The position numbers and the translations under genes are program-made. The notes beneath the pieces were generated by a model, which ran no database searches, was not told the DNA's origin, and saw only the letters and a program-made list of their open reading frames with translations. Of a stretch of 64,000 bases of DNA, positions 26,291 to 39,300 are shown one piece after another; positions within the stretch are counted from its first letter, which is position 1, and every line of letters begins with the position of its first letter. The DNA is from Apostichopus japonicus. Its lineage: Eukaryota > Echinodermata > Holothuroidea > Aspidochirotida > Stichopodidae. The stretch spans positions 4,310,501 through 4,374,500 of the forward strand of contig NC_092582.1 of the NCBI RefSeq assembly GCF_037975245.1. Reading direction: 5' to 3'.

Positions 26291-28739
26291 GTTCTGTACG
26301 CGTAAGGCTCATGCAACTCATGCATAACTCAACAACATATAACAGATATCATATCATGTAACATATTGTACTCATTCTACAGTATTGTATTTTACACCAC
26401 CCTTTAGCCAACCACAATATGTCCTAGCTGTTGTAACCACCAACCTACCCTAAAGAAGGATGGGGCTGTGGTCACTCTTATGAATTTTGTATATGACACA
26501 CGTTAGTAGAAATAGTTAACAACAATGAGTGCGTATAATGAGACACTCTGAATACAGAAGTCAAAGCTATAACAACTCCTCTTCGAATCATCTCTTTTTT
26601 AATTATCATCAAGAATATTACATATCACAGATTCTTGTTGCCGTTCCTATTCAGTTGAATGAAAGCCTGTAACTTTGTTTGTAGTGCAGAGACCTGGGAT
26701 TCATTGCGTAATACTAATCTGTTCCAGTGTATTATAACTTGCAGTATGCTTGCAACAATGTACTTCCATATCGTGCAAGCGGTACTATCACCAGCGCTGC
26801 ATGCTGTCCTAGCGGTAGATTGAATCTAGACTGTATAAGCAAGGACACCCGTCTGAAGGTTTTGAATGAGTGCACCAAAGCAGGTTACTTGTTTGGATAC
26901 TGTTTAGTTGGTATTTATAGTATATATCATCAAACTTTTGCCCGTCGTAAACAAATGTTAGGCCAAATAGCCTAGCTTAAGTTAGAGTAGACCCAGGTAT
27001 CACTGTCTAGTACTAGTACTAAGTAGTAGCATGGTGGGCTCATAATTGACGCACTTAAGGATTTGATCAACGATGTCTATCAAGGAAAAATCCAAATCAC
27101 TCAACTGTATGTGTTTTTCATATGTGTAGTTCCTCAGAAATGTTATGAAATCAAAATATTTAAGGTTCTGTGCTTATGCACCGTACAATTGGGCAGAATT
27201 TGACCACAAAATGTCTGCCGTGTCAAGTTCTTTCATACCCCTAAATTGACACATTCGTCGATAAGCTAACTGTAGTTTAGGCCTTAGTATACATCCATTG
27301 ACTTTAGATGCTGTTTACTATGCTCTGAGCCTCTAAGCTCAGACAGGTTAGGTCTTAGAGAATAGTGTTATCATATTGAGGTAATGTTGGTTATTTTTAG
27401 GATGTAAGATTTCCAAATGCCCAAAAAACGTGCAAAACTGGGGGGAGGGTGTTAAAAGCTTAAAAATACCGAAATTTAGTCAGCAAATAGCTAAAATGGA
27501 TTCAAACTCATAAAATATGTAATTCTGCTTGACTGCAAAAAGTTTAGGTGGCCTGCTGTATCGTTGCTAGTAATAATTGAAGGTGCGTCAATTACGGGGG
27601 TGCGTCAATTCTGAAGCCTTGACTATACTACTAGTAGTATTAGAAACATGTTATTACTGCAACTGTGCAAGCTAGGCCTGTGGACCTGGGCTTTGTACAT
27701 TTAATGCTATTCCTGAATTGTTGTGTTTATTGCAATCAGAACTGTAGCAGTCTTGCTGCAGTATTATAAATGTAGACAGCAAACCAAGTTTTACGGGGAA
27801 TGTCTGATGTATATGTTATGGAAGCATACATTTGTTTAATAAACTGATGTAGCCTATGGCCCTTCTTATGTTGAATGAAATGACTTTCAAGGAAGGTTAT
27901 AGTTGCAACTCATCACTTAACAAAGCTAGGTCTTTAGTATTGGGTGACAAGGGTTACCAAAGCACCAAGTCAAATCTAGAAGCTTCCAAATTAACTGTGT
28001 AACAAATATCGAAATCACATAGGTCAATCTTTGATATTTATGACATTTGATTGTATCTTAAACCTGGTCAATGATCAGTTAATTGCTGACACATTATAAC
28101 AGAAACCATCCATAAAATGATATAAAAGACAACAAAAAAGCCATTGATGTTAATGTATGTAGTACAGTAATTAAGAAACTTTTAATTGTTCCAATATAGT
28201 TTAATTACTTTTAGCTTGGAAGTATTAAAAGAAGCTGGAAAAGTCCTGGCAAACTATTGAAATGCATTTTACTTTTGACACACCCTTCTATTTATACTCA
28301 GTCCATTTCAAAGTGTATTAATTATATTGAACAGAATGACTTACAGCCTGCCAAATCTGTGGTTCTAGCTGTTCTACATTTCCTAGAAATGATTCATCTC
28401 GAGTCATGCATGCACATGTTTCTTTGTTCTTAATACATTAAGTTACTGTCCATATCACCTGTTCACTTGCTCTTGTACAATACAGTTCAACCAAATATCT
28501 GCTCATTTTAAATATTTTAGTTCTCTCATATTTTGTATCCGACCTTACCCACATTTATATGTTCCATACACCGTTTTTTACACAAATCATTATTTAACAA
28601 TATTCTGGGAGTCGGCTAGATATCACAAAACCACCCTTTTACACATTGTGCCATCACTGCCCCAGCTCAGTTTATTTGCTCTATATGTCCTCCCCTTAGG
28701 AGATATGAGAGCCATAAAAATACAATGCATTATTTAACA

Positions 28740-28960
28740 ATTGAAAATTCCCCTTCCTACCCACCCACTCCCCTCTCCCCTATACCCCCCCCCCCTTAAT
28801 AATAATAATAACCAGCATGAGTGTTTAATTGCAAAAAACTTTTATGTTATCCATGTATACAATTTGATATTTCTATATGATGACTAGGCATTTCTTAGAA
28901 CATAAGACCCTGATTCCACCCCTCCCCCCCCTCCCCCCTCTTCCCTACTTTAAGGTTTAG
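28740..28960. repeat. C-rich low-complexity tracts
   Basis: Two C-rich stretches (about 28745-28800 and 28915-28945) are separated by an AT-rich spacer starting with (AAT)n. They are strongly strand-asymmetric, with no gene. Confidence 0.7.
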
Positions 28961-29879
28961 CCTTTTTCTGAATACTCCTAAATAGACTTACATGGATAAG
29001 AGCCACACCATTGGAATCAAACTTTCTTGTAGTTTACTAAATATCAGACTTCAATAGGAGGCTATGGAAGCTAATGGGCACCCAATTGAATTAATTTATG
29101 TAAAGCTCTGTATCTTTGGTAAAGTTGCATAAGTACAGAGAAGACTGAGCAAAGAAACTACTGTAATTATTTGATAAGCTTATCAAAGTAACATGTAAAT
29201 AAATCTTGTTTGATCAATGCAGCAGTCATCACAGGAGCTAATAAGTACAGGATACCTTGAAGGCTTTTCATTACTTTTGTGTTAGAGTGGATTAAAACAA
29301 GTAGTACACACTTCATTAAATCTTCAATCAGTTTCTATGTTGCTGCTGGCAATCTTCAGTGTGGTGCTGAATAGTTGATTTACAACTGAGAGCTTGGAAG
29401 TTCATTGTTTTCTTTGAATGGGTATGTAATTAATTTGCTTATCCTGTATATATACATATATATATTGAAAGGACAATTTCTGAATGGAAAGTTTAATGTT
29501 TCTTAAGCAAGATTTTGATATTCAGGGGACACACATACCTCATCATCATCTATGGCTTAAATGATATTGATATTTGTGAAGAACAAGACACTCAAACAAC
29601 TACAGAAGAAAAACCTTGTTCTATTCGGGAGATATCCTAAATTAAAAGTTGTATCTGGGAAGCTATCATTTGGTGATGTCATAGTGCCACTTGGACCTGA
29701 AATCTTTTACTTTCTCTATTCCTGTTCATGTTGTCAAGGGAGAATGTTAACAGTGTTAACTCTGAAACCAATGCCATCATTTAGGTCATGTTAAGATGTT
29801 CAATTATTTTTTAACAGATTCTACAATTGCAAAACTCATTCCCATTACAGAAAAAAAAACATTTTAATACGAAAAATTG

Positions 29880-30085
29880 TAAGTAATTGGTACACTTGTG
29901 GCTCAATGATGTCATGTTTAGTCTTAATCAAGTATTCAACCTTGTGTGTGAAGGAACTTTTAATCTGCGATATCTCCCGAACGACAAAACATGTTTCTTA
30001 ACTGTTTGTGGGCAATTGTTGATTCATGTTTATCACATGGACCAATAATATTGGTTGGGTTTGTGTCTCCTTTAACAGTCTTTTC
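29880..30085 (+). repeat. Dispersed repeat, copy 1
   Basis: Shares, in the same order and strand, GTGGCTCxATGATGTCAT, then ATATCTCCC, then GGTTTGTGTCTCCT with 33785-33960. It lies just upstream of the MAO-like start. Its family is not recognised. Confidence 0.6.
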
Positions 30086-30319
30086 ATCACTGTATAGCCA
30101 TTGAAAATTCCAGATGCTAATGGAACGTAAGTTTTCCGGCAAAGAGAAATCCACAAACAGATCGTGAATTACTTCGCTCCTCACTGCCTTGGTTTTTTGA
30201 AATTTGTCTACAGCAAAATGGCACTGAAATGTTTACTTTAAAACAGGGTGTGGTTTCTGATAAGCATTATTCTTCATTTTATAACAGTTTGCTGATTCTC
30301 TGAAATATAAGTTTCAGTG

Positions 30320-33300
30320 ATGTCTTCGTCTGTGGATGTAGTTGTGATAGGTGCGGGACTCTCTGGTCTGTCTGCTGCTTATACCATCGTTAAGGAGAAT
30401 TCGTCTGCTAATGTGGTGGTTCTCGAAGCTACAGGTATCGGATTTTGTTTCCAATTTTTTTTTTAATACTCATTGAACATTTTGGTTGAAGTTTGAGCAG
30501 GTGTGACCATTGTCAGTTGACAATCTTGAAGTTCCTGGCATCAACCCTGCCTATATGTCACCAGATGGTTAAATTTGTTTATTATCTCCAGATATCAACC
30601 GTATGTCATAAAAACAGGGTCCTTGGAAAAATCTTCTATTATACATCTAGACTTATTTCTTTAATATGAAGTAGAGGTTATGATTCTTGGCATCATTCTT
30701 TACTCATTCCCTCGTAGCTTAGCAGTTTTTGGCCAATTTGATGGAGCAGGTGGATTGAAGCACTTTATCTGTCTTAAGTTGTAACCTAGAAGTCGACAAG
30801 CAACTTATGGCAATAATGTTACGGAAATTCAGCTTCGTAAATTCAACCATAGCAAATGTACAAAATTCTAGAGGCCCAAGCATAGAAAGCAGGAATGCAA
30901 ATGGGTAGGGGGAGGGGAGGGGAGGGGGAGGGGTGGTTAATGAGAGGAGATGGTTTTCAGACCAAACCATGAATTTTCCTTGGTATTTGACAGTTAAAAG
31001 AATCCAATTTTTTGAAGTGGGTTCATATTTGAAGTTCATCGCATCACTAAATTCTGGGAGTTAAACATAAAAAATGACTTGTGTCCAGTTTCCATTCTTT
31101 AAATTCTGTTTTGTCTTTCCTTTCCGCAACGATTAATAGATAAAAGCAAAACCTCAGACATGTGGACAGTGTTCTGAATATAAATTTGGAATTCCAAACT
31201 GCTCTCTTAATAATCTGATGTATATTGTAAATGTAATTTGGTTTCTCTTGGTTTAGAGACATCTTCATCCCATAATGACAATCAATGCCCAAACTAATCT
31301 AATCCACATGCTTTTAGTTAAATTTAATAGATCATCTTCTGGAGTTTTGGTTTTGTCCATCATTATATTTATCTATTCAATAAAAAAAGTGGGCGGGTAG
31401 GCATTTTTTAACTAGCACTTCCCACAATGCAATGTCAGGTAATACTCTGCAAAAATGGTCAAACTGATTTATACATGTATAGCAGGTATTTTTAATTTTT
31501 TTTTTATATAAGAACCATATAGCATTTTATAAGACCCAAAATTTCAAAATTGTTACATCACATAACCTTTGAACACTAGTCCAAGTACTGGAAATTTATC
31601 TTCGTTGTTTTGTTATCAATGTTATATAGCAGATGCTTGGTTCCCTCTTGATTGTCTGATAAATTAGTCAAATATCAAAACAAATGGATAACCACCCAGA
31701 GCCAATATACCAAACTCTACATTACATCACTAACTACTAGTTTGTGATGATGGCATACATATGTACTGTGTAGACCACTAGCCTGAATCTCTGCATGGAA
31801 TACGTAACACTGTTTACCCAGATAGTATACCACTGTACAGCACGTAATGATTGTTTCTTCACTGTATTTGCTGATAAAATGTTCATGGCAATTTTTATCA
31901 GTCACTTGATAAACGTCCTCTTTGATGATATTTATATTGTAATTATAACTTAAATTTACCAGCTTGTGATTAAGAGTGTTGATGCAAGGCTAAACACACA
32001 AAAAAATAGTAAGGGACTGGTTGTATGATAAAGATACAGAGCAGTAATTAGGCCGACATGTTTTGATCACTTTCTTGAAATTCATGACCCAATTAGAACC
32101 CAGCATGTTACTTGCAATGTAACACATAGGAATGCATTATCTTCAGCTCAATAACTACATGAATGTTTGTTGAATTTTGGTTCCAACAGATGTTTGTGAC
32201 AACTTGTCAAACAATCTGAACATTGCTTTCAACACACATATAAAGAAAACCCAATGATCAGTTTCAGCCGTACTGTGACGTACGAATTTGTAATGATCAT
32301 ATTCATACACACACGCACGCATACAAACACACACATACCACACATGCGTAATACTGCCAATGAATTATATACCAATCTTACTCAAAACCAGAGCCTCCTT
32401 CTGCTGACATAGAAATAGACAAAATCTATAGTAGAATAATTTTTCAAAATTTTTCAAATAATACTTTGTACACGTTATAAAATGCAAGCTCAGCAACTTT
32501 CTGTGCGGTACAATCTTGGGATATCATTTAGCTAGTGTAAGAAGGCAAATACATGTATGTATTCAGGTGGGAAATGTCTGTGTTATAATTAACACTAATT
32601 TATCCGTTCTTACAGATAATGTCGGTGGACCAATCCTGTCACAGACCTTAAGAGGTGCCAATGGAGAGGATGTTTGGGATGTGGGAGCCGGAAGAATTGG
32701 AACGTAAGTCAAACTTCTATCAGAGAGTTAAACCAGTTCTAATCCTGTCAATGTCCAATTTGGATAATAATAGCAGGTATCTAGACAGTCGCTGGAAGAG
32801 CAATTGTTCTGGTAAGTAAAGATTTTAAGATAAGGCTGCCCCTGCCCTGTTGGAAAAGGCTGAGGACATTTTGTCAATAACAGGCAGGATGTGATTGGAG
32901 TAAATGGATCGTGTTTATTGTCTACCACTTTTAAGGTTAGGTAAATATTAGTTCTACTGTAGAGGCTCTATCAGTCAGATCTTCATCAGAAAGTGGCAAT
33001 TTGAAGGTTGTAAGATAAGACAATGGTTAATCATTTGTTGTGAAAAGGAATAAATCAAGAAAAAACAATGTACCAATTGTCATGAAATGCATCCACAGAA
33101 CTAACGATACACAGATCAATGTGGCTCCTGTAAAGTACATCATTTTGACACTTTTCTTTCTCAGTTACCGAGGATTGCAATTTTGAAATTTCAAACAAAT
33201 TTATATAAAGGAAAATCAGGAATAAATAATTACAAAGTTGAACTATCATGAGCAGCCCCAAAAAAGTTGTGTTTTATTTTTGTGGAGGTCAAAGGACATT

Positions 33301-36300
33301 TGAAGTTAACAAGGGGTCACATTCTTGAAACCTTGAAAATATCATAATTCCGTTTGCAAAAAACTTCATACCTCAGTTTATCTAATTGACTGATAGAATT
33401 CTATAACATATATTTTTCATGCAGGTCAAATGTCATGTTTGAAATCGATGCCAAGTTTTAAAATCTAGCAAGTTTGATATCCCCATATTTCAAATTTTCT
33501 TGAATTATAATCAGCACGTAGGCACGTATTAGGGATTGCACATTTTTGGTGGAGTGTTTTTTTTCTTTTCTTTTTCTGCAGAGGTCAAAGGTCATTTGAA
33601 TTCAGGAGAGTTCCAATTATTGAAATACCTGTATAAACACAACAACTTTAACAGTAACGCTTGTGTAAAGTGCAAATACTCCATCGTGGGCATCTTTGTG
33701 AGTGCAAGAAACCTATGGAGCACTTCTGTTACAGGTCAAAGGTCAAATTCAAGTGACCTAAGAAAACTTCATTGTAGTACTACGAGACCGCCCATTGTGG
33801 CTCGATGATGTCATATTTATACTTTATATTTGAAGCAACATAAAATCTGTCATATCTCCCAAATGGAATAAGATATTTCTGAGCAGTTTGGGGAACTTAT
33901 GTATGACAGTTATTTCTATGACAATGACCTATAATGGTGGTTAGGTTTGTGTCTCCTATCATGGTGAAACTTAATGTACTTTTAGCAAAGATTCAATAAA
34001 CCTGTTGGCTCTCTATTTATTTTCCTCCTCTTTCTTATTTCCACATTTTTTGCGTGTCTTTAAACAGGAAGCAGAAAGAGATTATGGGACTTATTCAAGA
34101 GTTTGGATTAGAAACGTATCCACATTATAATGATGGAAAGAAATTTTGGATTCTCACAGACGGGAAGATAAAAAAGTACTCGGGAAACATACCTCCTCTT
34201 CCGTATACAAGCTTGGTGGACATGCTGAGGTATTTCAATAAGGTACAGTCCATTTATCTTTTCTTTTTCTTGGCATCAATTTTAGTACATATAAGACTTC
34301 TGGTCTGACTAATATTCTATATATACAGTATTTTGAAGGTTCATGAAATAACATGCAAATATTGCTGAGATATCACATTATGCAATGATGTAATTTTTCT
34401 TTTCGTCATTGTGTATGCTTGCAAAAACCTGATAGCTTGATAATCTTAAAACTTGTTGTGATTAAAAGTGATAAAATAATTCTAAGATGCTGACTGGTTG
34501 GTACTTTATTTTCTCCTCTTTTCAATTAATGTGAACTTATCAGTGTGAAGAAAGATCAGACGTCAATCACATGAAAATTATTTTAGCTGGCAGTTAAAGA
34601 AATTATCAATATGAGACCCAGGTCTGATTCAAGTAACAATTCAGATCTGACCGAGACCTGGGTGTTGCGCTTAAAGATCAGAAGACTACTTCCAGTCGAC
34701 CAACTGACCATCAGTTATATTTGATTGTTCTATTAATTAAAATATCTACTTCATTAAATGCAACAAGATTTTACTGATCTATCTTTGAATGACTCATTGG
34801 TGCCAGGCGGTGTCTCATTATTTGACTAATTAGTGAGCGAAATTGTTTAATACAGTTACAAGAGACTTTTTTCGCAGGTGGACGGATTGCAGGGTAAAGT
34901 CAACCTAAAGGACGCCACGGCAACGGCCAAAGCTGAAGAGTGGGATAATATGACTGTAGAAGAACTTAAAACAAAGACATTGTGGACAAAAGGTAAAAAA
35001 ATTAAAAATCTTGTCATCTGTCTGCCCTTCAAAGAGAAAGGTAGGTGTGGTGTTATCTATGCACTAATCGTACGCAATAACAATACTAACATCCTTTGAG
35101 AATTTTTCTCTTAATTGGTCGGGTTCTTTGACTTCCAATTAAACAGTAATTATCATACTTCATGGCGACTCGTACATATATCTTTCAGTCCCGTATGGCT
35201 ATCTTTTCAGCTATCTATGTTCCTCTTTAGATGTCTCAAAGTGACACACAAAATCATATATTTGTAAGTGATTACACCACAGTAGGGACAAGGATTTAAC
35301 GACTCGTCTGGTGTCTGAGCTGCATTGTTTCAAAATGTCCCCGGAATGTGTCTCGATTTACTCCCCCAATTTTGGATATTTAATGTCTGATGTTGGATTA
35401 CGAAAGCTTCTCACAACAATAGCATAATGACAAAACACATGATCATGAAAACTTAGTTTTACAGAGTTTTCGTTGACCTTTTGTAATCACAAAACTAATA
35501 CAGCTTTACCATACCCCATATGTTCATCGTTCTCTTTATAGTTTTAAGCTTCATAGGCCCCAATTTATAGCACGCTATCATTGCTAGAAGTTTTCAAAGG
35601 GTACTTCCATGGAGGTCTTTACCCTCCAAATTGTTCTCAGAAATTTTTAAGGAACACACAAGATGACTGAATGACCCAGTGAGGAACATTTCCTTGAAGG
35701 TTGCAATCAAAACAGTTTAAGAATTTTGACCAAAGATGACCATATTAGAATATCTAGCATATTTGGGGCCAATACAGCATACCTTTAATGTACAACGGTT
35801 CAGGGGGAAGCACTCGTATTGTATCGAAAAAATAGTAGATATTAATTAATAAACAAGCAAAGACAGAACAATAAACAAAGCCTTTTGATATTTATCTACA
35901 ATTATGTAATCTTCCAATACCACCCACATGGGTCAAACCAACTGGTAATTTCAATTGTTCAATATTTTATTCCAGTAGGAATATAAAAATATTCATATGA
36001 AGGAAAAAAATGTAAACAAACAATAGCATAAATAAACAATTTGATGTAGAATTTCAGACGTTAACTGTGAAAGTATTGTTAGGCCCTGCAGTTTGGAAAA
36101 AATATGTAACTGTAGGCTTATGGATGAATTATTTTGCAAATATTACCCTGTTGATGGGAATGAATGTATCGTTTCTATTTATAATTTCAGTTGCTAAGGA
36201 AACCATAGATATCATGACAGGGTTATTTTTCGGCGGATTTCGCTGTGACCAGTTATCTGTGATGCAGTACCTGCATCTCATCGCTACCTGCGGAAGCTGG

Positions 36301-39300
36301 AACTCCCACATAGCCGCTGAAGGGACTGGCAAAATAGACGTTAGAATCAAGGTACGGTCCATGCAAAATATTAATACAACTTTAGACATCTCCATGTATC
36401 TGTGTGAAAGGATCCGTCGCTTCGTAGATCGTGCGGGAAGATTGATTTGGAAAATAAAGTTGATCACTGTGTTAAGGGTCAAGGGTCACCTTGAAGGAAG
36501 GTACTGAGTACAAAGTTACGTCTCATGGGTACCATACTCTCCCTTTAATGAGTATCAGTGTTATGGGGAACCCACCTTCAGTGCTGAAGTGGACACAGGA
36601 AATAATTTAACACCCTTTATGAGTGTTAAGGTTTAGCTCTAAAAAGTTTTAAAGACCCGGTATTAGTGTTAAGGAGGACCCACTATGCAGTGTTAAAGAG
36701 GACCCATTGTCAGTGTAAAGGAGACCCTCTGTCAGTGTTAAAGGGGACCTACTATCAATGTTAAAGAGGTACCACTATCAGTGTCAAGGAGAAGCTAGTT
36801 TTAATACCCTTTATCATGGTTAAGGACCTACTACTTTAAGCTAAAAGAACCTCCGGTGGGTATATTTGGAGGACCCACTGTCAGTTTCAAAGAGTTACCC
36901 ACCATCTGTGTTAAGAAGGATCCATTACTGATGTTTAAGAGGACCCACTATCAGTGTTACATCGAGCCCACTATCAGTGTTAAGGAGAACGTAAGAGAAA
37001 AATTATTCACATATTCAAATACAGCTTTCAATATGAAGTGAAAAACAAATAATGGTAAATATGTGCAATAACATTGATTAAAGTGAGTAGTTGTAATCAG
37101 CTTCACATGTTGAAGGCAACTTCAGAATCCCCAAAAGGTTTTTCATTAGCACCCCATTTAGTTTAGTTTTAGTTTAGTAGAAAAAAAGGATCAGGAGGGA
37201 CACTCAGTCCCCATCAAGGACCCTATAGGAGAGAGAAAAAACTGAAGACACAAACTCTCAGACACGATAACAATGCTGAAAGTGGCCCGTTAGTCTCACT
37301 AGTTAGTGTTGTTTGTAAGGTCATGAAGTCTATTGATAAAAGTCTATGGTCAGTCACTTCAGCAGTCAGTCTTTGATCAGAGATTTAGATTGACTCTTAC
37401 ACAGGGAGGAACTCGAAAGCTGGTTGATGGTCTGGTTAGTCACATCGGACAGGACAAGATCATCACCGGGTCAAAGGTTAACAGCATCGAACATCAAAGT
37501 AACAGTGCTGTGGTCACCACAGACGCAGGGAAGGCCTACACTGCAAAGTGTGTCATTGTCGCTTGTATACCATCCGGTAAATATCATTTTATAACAGCTA
37601 TACTTGGAAATTTCAAAACTTATCTCGATCGAATGTTTGGCAGTTAAAGGGTTGTTTCTGTAGGCCATAAATACGCTGATAAAGTTATTAATGGTCCCCT
37701 TCTTCATTTGGTCTCTTATTTTTGTTATTTATTGCTCTGTTGCAGCCAACATTAACTTCAACCCTCCATTATCGATTCCAAGAGTACTGCCTGGCTCAGG
37801 GTTTGGTGTGCAGTTTGTAATCACATACAAAAAGGTAACTTGCAAATAATTAATGCTTTCAAATATATTTATGTCCTTTTCATATCCTTATGAATGTGTG
37901 TTGTTGTATATGTGACAACTTTAAATATGATAACCAAAAAAGGTTCTTTTGCATTTGGCAGAGGCCAACAACAGTTCGACAGATGATGAAAAATCTGAAA
38001 TCATTTTTTTCTCCAACAGTTGAACTGTTTGTTCTTTCCTTCTATGTTTTAAATATATTTTATTTAACTAAAAATGAGCTTTCTTTCTATAAAATGTGTT
38101 TCTTTTCAATTTTAAGAAACTTCCAAAACTTTTACCTGACTTGAATAAATTAGTCACTACATCGAGTGAATTTAATTTTATGTTACTTCCTTTTTTCGAG
38201 TCACTGAAATATTAATTTTTATATTCATTATGTAATCGCATGGATTGAGAGCAGTCTTCCATGACGCTCGTTCGTTTCTCTTAGGCGACTACATGATAAT
38301 CTTTTGCTGTTATCAGGGATGTGCCCAGGATTTCCTGAGTGCCGGGTATACTGATCGCCGTCCTGGGGGAGGGGTCTAAGGGGAAGGGGGCGTCGAATTT
38401 TGAAGGTGCTCAGATGCCAACTGCTGGCACTTGTGCAGCTTTTTAAGCACATACACAAGTACTAGTTTTGCTAACAATTTACATTTTTTAATTTTTTAAT
38501 TTTTTTTTGTGAAATATATTACGTACCTGGTAAAAGTTATTAGTTTGTTTCAAAGAGATTTACAAGGGACTGATTGAGAGCCGTAAGTAATATTTCTCGC
38601 ATGCGTAACTGATTCATTATTAGTCTGTATGATTTTGGCATAGGCTCTAGGCCCAATTTATGTTGAATATATTGTTAGGAATGTCGTGATTTTAGATGAA
38701 AATAGTGCTTGGCGGAATTCACAATTTTTAAGATAGTGCTGGGCGGTAATTTTTAGTGCTGGACGGGGCCGCCCAGCGTGGGCACATCCCTGTGTTATTG
38801 TTTGCATTTTGGCGTCTTTTGTAGTCATTCTGGCGGGAGGCGGGATCCTGCGCTGAAGTGATGAACACTCAAGGTACCATGGAAATGCTACAAGGGAAGG
38901 ACGACCATCCAATCGTCACCCTCTTTGACCACACGTCGCCCAACGATAACCCAGCCCTGATGGGTATCTTTGGCGCCAACTTAGCCATGGATAAATCTGT
39001 GAGTATATTCCTTTGTCTTTCGCTGGCCGATTAAGAAAAGGAGATCCAAATGTTTTAAAGGGGCTGCATTATGTTTCTATGGTGACAGCACCTGCTTATA
39101 CATAAATCATGAGCATAAAATAAATAGTCATTTTGTTGCAGCAGTTGTCACAATGGATGTTCAGTTTGATACCTGGTGGAATTGTGCCTTGTTTCGATGC
39201 TAAGGGAACATTTTGTGTAGTCCTACTCTGCGCACGTTACATACAGTATATATCAGTAGGGTGTAGACAATTGCGACCAACGATGACTCCAGTATAGTTT

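Larger units (their letters stand above)
24183..30319. other. 6-kb gene-free stretch between SARDH and the MAO-like gene
   Basis: SARDH (minus) and the MAO-like gene (plus) start divergently here, so promoters and 5'UTR exons of both must lie inside, but I cannot place them. Both MAO-like copies have an acceptor shortly before their ATG (gtttcag at 30311-30317), implying an upstream non-coding exon. Small frames in this stretch show no recognisable domain. Separate entries cover the AT-rich palindromic array, the hairpin at 25752, the C-rich tracts and a dispersed repeat. Confidence 0.5.

Noticed and set aside
26727-26975. 82-residue cysteine-containing frame
   Set aside because: No signal peptide, no recognisable domain, no supporting splice sites or paralogue; length is within chance in this composition.
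36067-36190. N-terminal extension of the MAO-like exon 5 open frame
   Set aside because: The acceptor at 36190 restores phase and family alignment; upstream residues are intron read-through.
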